A program made the position numbers and the translations under genes. A DNA stretch of 64,000 nt from Streptomyces sp. AC550_RSS872 (GTDB lineage: Bacteria > Actinomycetota > Actinomycetes > Streptomycetales > Streptomycetaceae): NCBI RefSeq assembly GCF_019049285.1, contig NZ_JAGMUL010000114.1, forward strand, positions 62,001 to 126,000, read 5' to 3'. This document shows, one piece after another, positions 50,491 through 59,468 of this stretch (positions within the stretch are counted from its first letter, which is position 1; the number at the start of each line of letters is the position of its first letter). A model generated the notes under the pieces. The model saw only the letters and a program-made list of their open reading frames with translations, made no database searches and was not told where the DNA came from.

Positions 50491-52650
50491 ATGACGCAGC
50501 AGCCCTTCGAACTCCCGCACTTCTACATGCCGTATCCCGCGCGGCTGAACCCGCACGTCGACGAGGCGCGCGCCCACTCGACCGAATGGGCGCGCGAGAT
50601 GGGCATGCTGGAAGGGTCCGGGGTCTGGGAGCAGGCCGACCTGGACGCGCACGACTACGGCCTGCTCTGCGCCTACACCCACCCCGAATGCGACGGCCCC
50701 GCGCTCTCCCTCATCACCGACTGGTACGTGTGGGTCTTCTTCTTCGACGACCACTTCCTGGAGATCTTCAAGCGCACTCAGGACCGCGCCGGCGGCAAGG
50801 CCTACCTGGACCGGTTGCCCCTGTTCATGCCGATGGACCTGTCCACCCCGATGCCCGAGCCGCAGAACCCGGTCGAGGCGGGCCTCGCCGACCTGTGGAC
50901 CCGCACCGTGCCCAAGATGTCCACCGCCTGGCGCCGCCGCTTCTCCGTCGCGACCGAACACCTCCTCAACGAGTCCCTGTGGGAGCTGTCCAACATCAAC
51001 GAGGGCCGGATCGCCAACCCGGTCGAGTACATCGAGATGCGCCGCAAGGTGGGCGGCGCCCCCTGGTCGTCGGGCCTGGTGGAGTACGCGACGTCCGAAG
51101 TACCCGCGTCCGTCGCCGAGTCGAGGCCGCTGAGGGTCCTGATGGAAACCTTCTCGGACGCCGTGCACCTGCGCAACGACCTGTTCTCCTACCAGCGCGA
51201 GGTCGAGGACGAGGGCGAACTCAGCAACGGCGTCCTGGTCCTGGAGACCTTCTTCGGCTGCACCACCCAGGAGGCCGCCGACACGGTCAACGACGTCCTC
51301 ACCTCCCGGCTCCACCAGTTCGAGCACACCGCCCTCACCGAGGTCCCGGCCGTGGCCCTGGAGCAGGGGCTCACCCCGCAGGAGGTCGCGGCGGTCGCCG
51401 CGTACACCCGGGGCCTCCAGGACTGGCAGTCCGGCGGCCACGAATGGCACCTGCGCTCCAGCCGGTACATGAACAAGGGCGCCGAGCCCACCGCAGCCTG
51501 GCGGGCCCCGACCGGCCCCGGCACCTCCGCCGCCGACATCGGCGCGCTGCTCGCGGCCGCCGGCGCCGAACGCCTGCGTGCCCACACGCACATGCCGTAC
51601 CAGAAGGTCGGCCCGTCCCGGCTCCCCGACTTCTACATGCCGTTCCGACTGGAGCTCAGCCCGCATCTCGACGCCGCCCGCCACCGCCTGACCGAGTGGT
51701 CGCACCGGATGGGCATCCTCCAGGAGGGCGTCTGGGACGAGGACAAGCTCGCCGCATACGACCTTGCGCTGTGCTCGGCGGGCCTCGACCCGGACGCCAC
51801 ACCCGAGGCCCTCGACCTCAGTTCGCAGTGGCTCGCCTGGGGCACCTACGGCGACGACTACTACCCCCTCGTCTTCGGCCACCGCCGCGACCTCGCCGCC
51901 GCCCGGCTCACCACCCAGCGCCTCTCGGCGTGCATGCCCCTCGACGGAGAGCAGGCCACCCTCCCGCTCAACGCCATGGAACGCGGCCTGAACGACCTGT
52001 GGGCACGCACGACGGCGACCATGACTCCCGACCAGCGGCGCTTCCTCAAGGACGCGGTGGACGACATGACCGAGAGCTGGGTGTGGGAGCTGTCCAACCA
52101 GCTCCAGAACCGCATCCCCGACCCGGTCGACTACCTGGAGATGCGCCGCGCCACCTTCGGCTCCGACCTCACCCTCAGCATGTGCCGGATGGGCCACGGA
52201 CCCGCCGTACCGCCGGAGGTGTACCGCAGCGGGCCCGTCCGCTCGCTGGAGAACGCCGCCATCGACTATGCCTGCCTCCTCAACGACGTCTTCTCCTACC
52301 AGAAGGAGATCGAGTACGAGGGCGAGATCCACAACGCGATCCTCGTCGTGCAGAACTTCTTCGGCATCGACTACCCGGCCGCGCTCTCGGTCGTGCACGA
52401 CCTGATGACCCAGCGCATGCAGCAGTTCGAGCACGTGGCCGCACACGAACTGCCCATCATGTACGACGACTTCGGGCTCTCGGACGAGGCCCGCGAGATC
52501 ATGCGGAACTATGTGGTCGACCTCCAGAACTGGATGGCGGGCATCCTGAACTGGCACAGCAAGGTCGACCGCTACAAGGCCGAGTACCTGGCCCGCCGCG
52601 CGCACGGCTTCGTGCCGGACCGCGCACCGGCCGTGCCCGTCCTCAGCTGA
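50491..52650 (+). CDS. geoA: Bifunctional germacradienol/geosmin synthase
   Basis: 719 residues from ATG 50491. Two tandem class I terpene synthase domains. The N-terminal half has the metal-binding DDHFLE (86-91) and NSE-type NDLFSYQREVEDEGE; it makes germacradienol from farnesyl diphosphate. The C-terminal half (from ~368, LPDFYMPFRLELSPHLDAAR) has the altered DDYYP and NDVFSYQKEIEYEGE; it converts germacradienol to geosmin. The repeated FYMP...LNPH / LSPH starts show internal duplication. Monocistronic, convergent with the gene at 52643 (8-bp overlap of the 3' ends). Confidence 0.96.
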   Translation: MTQQPFELPHFYMPYPARLNPHVDEARAHSTEWAREMGMLEGSGVWEQADLDAHDYGLLCAYTHPECDGPALSLITDWYVWVFFFDDHFLEIFKRTQDRAGGKAYLDRLPLFMPMDLSTPMPEPQNPVEAGLADLWTRTVPKMSTAWRRRFSVATEHLLNESLWELSNINEGRIANPVEYIEMRRKVGGAPWSSGLVEYATSEVPASVAESRPLRVLMETFSDAVHLRNDLFSYQREVEDEGELSNGVLVLETFFGCTTQEAADTVNDVLTSRLHQFEHTALTEVPAVALEQGLTPQEVAAVAAYTRGLQDWQSGGHEWHLRSSRYMNKGAEPTAAWRAPTGPGTSAADIGALLAAAGAERLRAHTHMPYQKVGPSRLPDFYMPFRLELSPHLDAARHRLTEWSHRMGILQEGVWDEDKLAAYDLALCSAGLDPDATPEALDLSSQWLAWGTYGDDYYPLVFGHRRDLAAARLTTQRLSACMPLDGEQATLPLNAMERGLNDLWARTTATMTPDQRRFLKDAVDDMTESWVWELSNQLQNRIPDPVDYLEMRRATFGSDLTLSMCRMGHGPAVPPEVYRSGPVRSLENAAIDYACLLNDVFSYQKEIEYEGEIHNAILVVQNFFGIDYPAALSVVHDLMTQRMQQFEHVAAHELPIMYDDFGLSDEAREIMRNYVVDLQNWMAGILNWHSKVDRYKAEYLARRAHGFVPDRAPAVPVLS

Positions 52651-53230
52651 TCTCCCGCACCCGCGCCGCCGTCCCCTCGGCGAGCTCTCGTGCGCCGTTC
52701 GCGGCGTTCTCCGAGAGCTCGCCGAGTATCGCGTCGGCGGCCTTGAGGAGCGCGCGGGCTTCCTCGGGGTGACGCGCGTCGGCCAGGGCGCGGGTGAGGC
52801 TGTAGTGCTCCTCGGCGATGAAGCGACCGAGATTCACACCCTGCCAGTGGCACAGGGAGTCGTCTCCGGGAGCCGCCAGGACGCCTCGCAGAGCTTCCAG
52901 ACTCCGTATCGCCTGCGCCAGTTGCGCGTCCTCACGCTCCGGGCGGGCCTGGTCGAGACGGGCCGAGACCCGGCCCCCCGCCTTCTCCTGCAAGGCGGTG
53001 TTCCCGGCCGAGCCCTCCGAGTCGGCGTACAGCATCGAGCCGTCCGCGCACACGAAGTACCTACCGCCGGTGTCGTCGCCCGCCACTATGCCGAGCGGGT
53101 CGCCCGAGGCCGTGCGGACCTCTTCGACATTGCCGTGGGCCGCACGGCCGATGTCGAAGTTGAAGGGGAACGCGGCCAGTTCGGCCAGGCGGGCGCTCTC
53201 TCGGAGCAGCCGCAAAGCTTGATCGGTCAT
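52643..53230 (-). CDS. Conserved hypothetical protein
   Basis: 195 residues from ATG 53230. The N-terminal half is beta-like (ASGDPLGIVAGDDTGGRYFV, GSMLYADSEGSAGNTALQEK), the C-terminal half helical and Ala/Glu-rich (QLAQAIRSLEALRGVLAAP, SLTRALADARHPEEARALL). I do not recognise the family. No signal peptide. The 3' end overlaps the convergent geoA stop. Confidence 0.65.
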   Translation of the reverse strand: MTDQALRLLRESARLAELAAFPFNFDIGRAAHGNVEEVRTASGDPLGIVAGDDTGGRYFVCADGSMLYADSEGSAGNTALQEKAGGRVSARLDQARPEREDAQLAQAIRSLEALRGVLAAPGDDSLCHWQGVNLGRFIAEEHYSLTRALADARHPEEARALLKAADAILGELSENAANGARELAEGTAARVREIS

Positions 53231-53352
53231 GTCACAGAACGTAACAGCGGCCACTGACAACGGACTTCCGTACTCCGGATGCGGTTTCCGAAACTTTTCG
53301 TGCGGAACGGGATATTCAGGGAACTTGGGCGGTGCGCCGGGAGTCTTCTGGG

Positions 53353-55281
53353 ATGAGGGGAACAGACAACGAGAACACACGGGGGTGTTCGACCTTGACC
53401 GACATCATCGAGAGGCTCACGGACAGCGACAGCGACAGCGACAGCAGGGCCGAGACCGGCGAGCTCACGCCGTATCTGGCCCCGCTGCCCGTCCCCACCG
53501 TCCTGCGGCCCGCTTCCGAGGACGTGTTACGCGAGACCGAGATCGCCCTGCGCCCGACCTGGGTGCGCCTGCACCCACAGTTGCCGCCGACGCTGATGTG
53601 GGGGTACGACGGGCAGGTACCGGGCCCGACCATCGAGGTGCGGCGCGGACAGCGCGTCCGCATCGCCTGGACCAACCGCATCCCCAAGGACAGCGAGTAC
53701 CCGGTCACCTCGGTGGAGGTGCCGCTGCGCACGGACGGCCGTCCGCCCGCCACCACCGAGCCCGGTCGCGAGGGCGTCGAGCCCAACAAGGACGTAGCGG
53801 CCCTGCCCGCCTGGTCGGTGACCCATCTGCACGGCGCCCAGACGGGCGGCGGCAACGACGGCTGGGCGGACAACGCGGTCGGCTTCGGCGACGCCCAGCT
53901 GTCCGAGTACCCGAACGACCACCAGGCGGTGCAGTGGTGGTACCACGACCACGCGATGAACATCACGCGGTGGAACGTGATGACGGGCCTGTACGGCGCG
54001 TACCTCGTCCGGGACGACGAGGAGGACGCCCTGCGCCTGCCCCGCGGGGAGCGGGAGATCCCGCTGCTGCTCGCCGACCGCAACCTCGACACCGACGAGG
54101 ACGGCCGGCTCAACGGACGGCTGCTGCACAAGACCGTGATCGTCCAGGAGAAGAACCCGGAGACGGGCAAGCCGGTCTCCATCCCGTTCAGCGGCCCGTA
54201 CACCACCGTCAACGGCCGGATCTGGCCGTATGCCGAGGTGGACGACGGCTGGTACCGCTTCCGGCTGGTCAACGCGTCCAACGCGCGCGTCTACAACCTC
54301 GTCCTGGTCGACGAGGACGACAACCCCGTCCCGGGCATCCTCCACCAGATCGGCAGCGACGGCGGACTGCTGCCGCGCCCGGTGCCGATCGACTTCGACG
54401 GCGCGCTGCCCACGCTGACCGCGGCGCCGGCCGAGCGCTTCGACCTGCTCGTCGACTTCCGCGGCCTCGCGGGCCGGAAGCTCCGCCTGGTCAACAAGGG
54501 CCGCAACCAGCCGCCCGGTGTGCCCGACCCGGCGGGGGACGTGCGCCATCCGGCGGTCATGGAGTTCCGGGTGGGCGAAGGCTGCGAGACGGACACCTTC
54601 GAACTGCCCGAGGTGCTCTCCGGCTCCTTCCGCCGGCTCACCCACGACATCGAGCACGGCCACCGGCTGATCGTCCTCACCCCGCCCGCCACCAAGGGAG
54701 GCGGCGGACACCCGGAGATCTGGGAGATGGCGGAGGTCCAGGACCCGGGCGACATCCAGGTCCCCACCGAGGGCGTCATCCAGGTGACCGGACCGGACGG
54801 GAGGACGAAGACCTACCGGCGCACGGCCCGGACCTTCAACGACGGCCTGGGCTTCACCATCGCCGAGGGCAGCCACGAACAGTGGAGCTTCCTCAACCTC
54901 GCGCCGATCGTCCACCCCATGCACATCCACCTGGCCGACTTCCAGCTGCTGGGCCGGGACGCCTACGACGTCTCGGGCTTCGACCCGGCGGTCGGCGGCA
55001 CCCGGAGCCCGATCCGGTACGACGCGGGCACCGCCATCCCGCTGGCCCCGAACGAGCTCGGCTACAAGGACGTCTTCCGGGTGCCGGGGAACCAGATGCT
55101 CCGCGTCATGGGCAAGTTCGACGGCGCGTACGGCCGGTTCATGTACCACTGCCACCTGCTGGAGCACGAGGACATGGGCATGATGCGGCCCTTCGTCGTC
55201 ATGCCCGCGGAGGCCTTGAAGTTCGACCACGGTGCCGGGCACGGCGGGCACGGTGGCCATGGGAAGGGGCACACGGGCTGA
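53353..55281 (+). CDS. Multicopper oxidase, phenoxazinone-synthase/CotA-like
   Basis: 642 residues from ATG 53353; GTG 53332 or TTG 53395 are possible. All four copper motifs are present: HLHGAQTGGG, WWYHDHAMNITRWNV, HPMHIHLADF and YHCHLLEHEDMGMM (Met axial ligand region). Three cupredoxin domains with the long insertion loops of phenoxazinone synthase and CotA-type bilirubin oxidases. No signal peptide, so probably cytosolic or spore-associated. Near the N-terminus is an SDSDSDS repeat from GACAGC x4; the C-terminus ends HGAGHGGHGGHGKGH, a likely metal-binding tail. Confidence 0.9.
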   Translation: MRGTDNENTRGCSTLTDIIERLTDSDSDSDSRAETGELTPYLAPLPVPTVLRPASEDVLRETEIALRPTWVRLHPQLPPTLMWGYDGQVPGPTIEVRRGQRVRIAWTNRIPKDSEYPVTSVEVPLRTDGRPPATTEPGREGVEPNKDVAALPAWSVTHLHGAQTGGGNDGWADNAVGFGDAQLSEYPNDHQAVQWWYHDHAMNITRWNVMTGLYGAYLVRDDEEDALRLPRGEREIPLLLADRNLDTDEDGRLNGRLLHKTVIVQEKNPETGKPVSIPFSGPYTTVNGRIWPYAEVDDGWYRFRLVNASNARVYNLVLVDEDDNPVPGILHQIGSDGGLLPRPVPIDFDGALPTLTAAPAERFDLLVDFRGLAGRKLRLVNKGRNQPPGVPDPAGDVRHPAVMEFRVGEGCETDTFELPEVLSGSFRRLTHDIEHGHRLIVLTPPATKGGGGHPEIWEMAEVQDPGDIQVPTEGVIQVTGPDGRTKTYRRTARTFNDGLGFTIAEGSHEQWSFLNLAPIVHPMHIHLADFQLLGRDAYDVSGFDPAVGGTRSPIRYDAGTAIPLAPNELGYKDVFRVPGNQMLRVMGKFDGAYGRFMYHCHLLEHEDMGMMRPFVVMPAEALKFDHGAGHGGHGGHGKGHTG

Positions 55282-55324
55282 CGTACGCGCGTACGCGCGT
55301 GTGGCGTGTCACCGACGCGTGGCG

Positions 55325-56059
55325 TCACGCGCGCGTGGGCATCTTCCGGGCCGCGTGCTCGACCGCGGCTCGCGCCAGTGCCCGGACGACCGGGTGCGGG
55401 CGCGAGCCGTCACCGGACAGCTCCGGCTGGAAGAGCATGGCCAGGAAGAAGGGGTGGTCGGGCAGTTCGGCGATCCGGACGTGACCGTCCTCGTCGTGCC
55501 CGGAGAAGCGCAGCCCGTGCGCACGCAGGGTGTCGAGGTGGCGGGAGGGGCCGTACGCGCAGAAGTACCGTTCGACGGTGCGCTCCGAGCCGATGACCGA
55601 CTGGGCGAGCGTGTCCGGCTCGATCCGGACCACCGCCTCATGGCCGACCAGCGAGCAGGCCAGGGGTTCGATGAGGAAGTCGTCGGCGCCGGGGTCGTTC
55701 TCGGCGTGCGCGACGTGGGCCAGTCCGCACACATGGCGGGCGTACTCCAGGAGCGCGTGCTGGAAGCCGCCGCAGGTGCCGAGGAAGGGGATGCCCTCCT
55801 CGCGCGCGGTGCGGATCGCGGACAGCACACCCGCCTCGCTGCGGTACGGGCTGCCCGGCAGCACCCATACGGCGTCGAAGCCGCGCACCGCGCCGTCGGC
55901 GACCGCGTCCTGCGAAGGGATCCAGTAGGCGTCGAGGACGAGCCGGTCGCGTTCGGCGAGGGCGTCCAGCAGCAGGGGCAGGCGGGTGTGGGAGGCGACA
56001 TTGGGGGAGTGGTCCCCGACCAGGGCGAGCCTTGCCGTCCGAGCAGCGGTGTTCGTCAT
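55325..56059 (-). CDS. Class I glutamine-amidotransferase-like protein (CTP synthase C-terminal-related)
   Basis: 244 residues. Fold markers: LALVGDHSPNVASH, AVWVLPGSPYRSEAG, and the nucleophile elbow IPFLGTCGGFQHALLEYARH with Cys96. The C-terminal catalytic position reads MLFQPELS, with Gln where amidotransferases have His in FHPE. It is a stand-alone domain related to the CTP-synthase glutaminase, but the missing His argues against normal glutaminase activity. Divergent from the LysR regulator, which probably controls it. Confidence 0.8.
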   Translation of the reverse strand: MTNTAARTARLALVGDHSPNVASHTRLPLLLDALAERDRLVLDAYWIPSQDAVADGAVRGFDAVWVLPGSPYRSEAGVLSAIRTAREEGIPFLGTCGGFQHALLEYARHVCGLAHVAHAENDPGADDFLIEPLACSLVGHEAVVRIEPDTLAQSVIGSERTVERYFCAYGPSRHLDTLRAHGLRFSGHDEDGHVRIAELPDHPFFLAMLFQPELSGDGSRPHPVVRALARAAVEHAARKMPTRA

Positions 56060-56153
56060 GGCCTCATCCTGGGCGCGGCCCGCACTTCACGTCCAACGAT
56101 GATTACTGGACCTCCGATAAGCAGAGCTGATGGCGTGCGGCATCCTGTGCCGC

Positions 56154-57026
56154 ATGGACCCGCACCTGCTGCGTACCTATGTCACCGTCGCCCGCCTCGC
56201 CTCGTTCTCCGAGGCTGCCCGCGAACTGGGCTACACCCAGTCGGCGGTGTCCCAGCACATCGCCGCGCTCGAACAGGACCTCGGCGCACCGCTGCTCGCC
56301 CGTCGCCCCGTCGCGCCCACGGCGGCCGGCGAGCGGCTTCTCGAACACGCGGGCCCGCTGTTGCTGCGGCTGGAGGCGGCCCGCGCGGACGTCGTTCGGG
56401 TGGCGGCCGCGCCCGACCGCGATCTGACGCTGGCGACCGCGTCGACCGCCCTCGGCCCCCGCGTCCTCGCCGCGCTCCCAGCCGCCGGCGTGACACTGCG
56501 CGTGCTGCCCCGTGACGAGGTCCCCGCGGCTGTCGCCACCGGCACTGCGGACCTCGGGCTCGTCGACGGCCTCGCCGCCCCCAGCGACCCGCTGCGACTG
56601 CCCGATGTGGCACCGCTGACCACGTACGGCGTGGGCGAGGAGCCGGTCTGCGTCCTCCTGCCCGACACCCACCCGCTCGCCGGGCGCGCCGGCCTGCGGC
56701 TCGGCGACCTGGCCGACGCGCGCTGGCTCGACGCCCCCGACGCGGGCCTGCCGCTCGCGCATCTGCGGGGTGCCAACGGCGGCCACGGTTTCCGCGGCGC
56801 CCTGCGCTACGAGGGCACCGACGTCCGCGCCCTCACCACCCTGGCCGCGGCCGGCCACGGCCTGACCCTGCTCCCGCGCTCCGCGGCCGCCGGGGTGCCG
56901 CACACGGTCGCCGTCCCGGTCACGCGACCGCGTGTCGTCCACCGGACGGAACTGGTGTGCGCGGGGGCGGGTATGCCCCGGGGAGCGGCGGCGGCCGTCG
57001 CGCAGGCGTTGCTCGAACGGGCCTGA
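56154..57026 (+). CDS. LysR-family transcriptional regulator
   Basis: 290 residues from ATG 56154 (MDPHLLRTYVTVARLASFSE). HTH: AARELGYTQSAVSQHIAALE, then PTAAGERLLEHAG and a LysR_substrate domain (LTLATASTALGPRVLAALP, DLGLVDGLAAP, VCVLLPDTHPLAGR, ALTTLAAAGHGLTLLPRSAA). Placed 94 bp from the divergent GATase-like gene, the classical LysR arrangement. Effector unknown. Confidence 0.9.
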   Translation: MDPHLLRTYVTVARLASFSEAARELGYTQSAVSQHIAALEQDLGAPLLARRPVAPTAAGERLLEHAGPLLLRLEAARADVVRVAAAPDRDLTLATASTALGPRVLAALPAAGVTLRVLPRDEVPAAVATGTADLGLVDGLAAPSDPLRLPDVAPLTTYGVGEEPVCVLLPDTHPLAGRAGLRLGDLADARWLDAPDAGLPLAHLRGANGGHGFRGALRYEGTDVRALTTLAAAGHGLTLLPRSAAAGVPHTVAVPVTRPRVVHRTELVCAGAGMPRGAAAAVAQALLERA

Positions 57027-57147
57027 TCACGGGGCGTTCGCCGCCTGGACGCGGATGGCTTCCCGTTCTTGACCCCTGGTCAGTCTCACTCGATCGTGGC
57101 TCGTTGTGCGCCGGTGCGCAGGGTAGTCACCAGCCGGAGGCGATCCG

Positions 57148-57756
57148 ATGGAACAGACTGCGTTGCGACCCAAGCCCCTGCCAGGTCAGAGCCCCGGCGA
57201 CGGCACCAACCCGGCCCCCGGCGCACGGCGCCCGCACGCCGTGCCTCACCCGCGCGGCCGACGGCTCACGACCGTGCTGTGCGCCCTGCTGGCCGGGACG
57301 GTCCTGGTCCTGTCCGGGGTCGGACTCGGCACGCTGGGTGCCACGGTGATCGGCATGAGCAAGCTCGCCGAGTTCCAGCGGCAGGCGGGCCAGCGGGCCG
57401 GTACCCCGGGAAGCCCGGCCGAGCCGGGACACCCCGGCTCCTCCGCCCCGGCGTCCCCGACGCCGGCCTCCTCGCCGGCTCCCGCCGCGGCCGTCGCCAC
57501 CCTGGGCGTGGAGGCCGTGGACGCCAGGAGGCCGGGCGCCTTGGTGGTCGGCGTCCACGTCCCCGGACCCGGGTACTCTGCCGGCCTGGTCAGGAGCGAC
57601 GCGATCATCGCGTTCGACAAGACCCGCATCGACTCGGCCGCCGACCTCGCGCGTGCCGTCGCCGAAGCCCGCCCGGGCGACGAGGCCACCCTGACGGTGC
57701 GCCACCGCGGCGGCGGCTTTCAACAGCTGACGGTGATCCCAGGAGTCGTCACCTGA
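57148..57756 (+). CDS. Membrane-anchored PDZ-domain protein
   Basis: 202 residues. A Pro-rich cytoplasmic N-terminus (~40), one transmembrane helix (TVLCALLAGTVLVLSGVGLG), a Pro/Ser/Ala linker (~80-120) and a C-terminal PDZ domain (GALVVGVHVPGPGYSAGLVR, SDAIIAFDKTRIDSAADLAR, DEATLTVRHRGG). No protease domain, so it resembles the PDZ half of an HtrA protein working as an adaptor outside the membrane. Confidence 0.82.
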   Translation: MEQTALRPKPLPGQSPGDGTNPAPGARRPHAVPHPRGRRLTTVLCALLAGTVLVLSGVGLGTLGATVIGMSKLAEFQRQAGQRAGTPGSPAEPGHPGSSAPASPTPASSPAPAAAVATLGVEAVDARRPGALVVGVHVPGPGYSAGLVRSDAIIAFDKTRIDSAADLARAVAEARPGDEATLTVRHRGGGFQQLTVIPGVVT

Positions 57757-57820
57757 CCACCGGGCATCCCTCGGAGGAACACGCGAAAACCACTGGTCAC
57801 GTCCGGCCGAGCGGGCCACG

Positions 57821-58159
57821 ATGAGCCCCATGCCGACCACCCTCGTCGCCTTCCTGGGAGCCTGCGCTCCTGTCGCCGCCTCGCCGGGGCCCGGCACGGT
57901 GCTGATCATCAAGCAGTCGCTGCACAGCAGGCGCTCCGGATTCCTGACCGTGCTCGGCGACGAGACCGGCGTCTTCGGCGTCCAGACCCTGCGGCAGGCG
58001 CGCCCCACGAAGGGCACGGAGGGAACGGAGCAGACGGGCGTGTGGTTCGTCGGCCGGCTGAAGACCGTGCTGTCCCGCACGGGTGTGCGCCGGCGCCGGG
58101 AACAGGCCTCCGGCGGCGTACTGCCGCTGCTCGGCGTCCGTATGCCACTGGATACCTGA
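57821..58159 (+). pseudogene. Internally deleted LysE-family exporter
   Basis: The 112-codon frame begins like a LysE translocator (MPTTLVAFLGACAPVAASPG, PGTVLIIKQSLHSRRSGFLT) and ends like one (GRLKTVLSRTGVRRRREQAS, GGVLPLLGVRMPLDT). About 90-100 residues of the middle, containing several transmembrane helices, are absent and replaced by QARPTKGTEGTEQT. It cannot form a working exporter. Short enough that the fold assignment rests on the two ends. Confidence 0.65.
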
Positions 58160-58279
58160 CACCCTGACCGGGGCGGTGTGCCAAAGTCCCGACGACAAGG
58201 CCCGTCGACCGGCTCGCGCCGCCCCCTCCGTCCGGGCAGGATGCTGCCCGTAGCCCTTCACGTGCCCAGGGAGGCCCGG

Positions 58280-59407
58280 ATGACCGGCACCGCACCCGCG
58301 CCCTTCACCGCCGACGACTACGGGGCGCGTATGGAACGTGCCGCGCGGGCGGCCGCCGACGCAGGCCTGGCCGGGCTGCTGGTGGCACCTGGCCCGGATC
58401 TGGTGTGGCTCACCGGCTACGCGCCCCCCGCGGAGACCGAGCGGCTCACCCTGCTGGTCCTCGCCCCCGGCCAGGACCCCGTCCTCGTCGTCCCCGCTCT
58501 GGAGGCCCCGGACGCGGCGAAGGCCGCCGGCGCGCCCGGTCTGACCCTGCGCGACTGGACCGACGGCAAGGACCCCTACGCCGCCACCGCCGCCCTGCTT
58601 GACGCGACCGGCCGGTTCGGCATCAGCGACAACGCATGGGCGATGCATCTGCTCGCTCTCCAGCGGGCACTGCCCGCCACCACCTACGCCTCCCTCACCG
58701 ACGCCCTGCCGATGCTGCGGGCCGTCAAGGACGCGGCCGAGCTGGAGCTGTTGGCGGCCGCGGGGGCGGCCGCTGACGCAACGTTCGAGGAGATCCGGAA
58801 GGTTCCCTTCGGCGGACGACACGAGTCCGACGTCGCCGCTGACCTCGCCGACCTGCTGCGCCGCTTCGGTCACTCCCAGGTCGACTTCACCATCGTCGCC
58901 TCCGGTCCGAACGGCGCCAACCCGCACCACGAGGTGGGCGACCGCGTGATCGAACGCGGCGACATGGTCGTCCTCGACTTCGGCGGCCTGAAGGACGGCT
59001 ACGGTTCCGACACCTCCCGCACGGTCCACGTCGGTGAACCCACCGACGAGGAACGCCGGGTCCACGACCTCGTACGCGAGGCCCAGGAGGCCGGCTTCCG
59101 GGCGGTACGGCCCGGCGTCGCCTGCCAGGAGGTCGACCGGGCCGCCCGCGCGGTCATCGCCGACGCCGGGTACGGCGAGTACTTCATCCACCGCACCGGG
59201 CACGGCATCGGCGTCACCACGCACGAGCCGCCGTACATGATCGAGGGCGAGGAGCAGCCTCTCGTGCCCGGCATGTGCTTCTCCGTGGAACCCGGCGTCT
59301 ATCTGCCCGGCCGCTTCGGAGTGCGCATCGAGGACATCGTCACCGTCACCGAGGACGGCGGCCGGCGCCTCAACGACACCACCCGCGACATGGTCATAGT
59401 GGACTGA
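58280..59407 (+). CDS. M24 metallopeptidase (Xaa-Pro dipeptidase/aminopeptidase)
   Basis: 375 residues from ATG 58280, with AGGGAGG upstream. N-terminal creatinase-N domain (LLVAPGPDLVWLTGYAPPAE) and C-terminal pita-bread fold with all five metal ligands: VVLDFGG, GSDTSRTVHV, RTGHGIGVTTHE, FSVEPGVYLPG, VRIEDIVTVT. Cleaves peptides with proline in second position. Likely cytosolic peptide turnover. Confidence 0.92.
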   Translation: MTGTAPAPFTADDYGARMERAARAAADAGLAGLLVAPGPDLVWLTGYAPPAETERLTLLVLAPGQDPVLVVPALEAPDAAKAAGAPGLTLRDWTDGKDPYAATAALLDATGRFGISDNAWAMHLLALQRALPATTYASLTDALPMLRAVKDAAELELLAAAGAAADATFEEIRKVPFGGRHESDVAADLADLLRRFGHSQVDFTIVASGPNGANPHHEVGDRVIERGDMVVLDFGGLKDGYGSDTSRTVHVGEPTDEERRVHDLVREAQEAGFRAVRPGVACQEVDRAARAVIADAGYGEYFIHRTGHGIGVTTHEPPYMIEGEEQPLVPGMCFSVEPGVYLPGRFGVRIEDIVTVTEDGGRRLNDTTRDMVIVD

Positions 59408-59468
59408 CCCGGTGACCGGCACCGGAGCGAGGAGACCCCGTAGACCCCCGAGCGACGACGGCGCGACC

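Noticed and set aside
50317..52605. 762-codon open frame antisense to the geosmin synthase
   Set aside because: Shadow frame typical of high-GC DNA; the plus-strand frame encodes a complete known enzyme and the antisense product is V/G/H/R-rich with no domain.
55282..55324. GTACGCGCGTACGCGC palindrome as a specific operator
   Set aside because: Simple alternating CG-rich sequence between convergent genes; more likely a terminator-like or chance palindrome.
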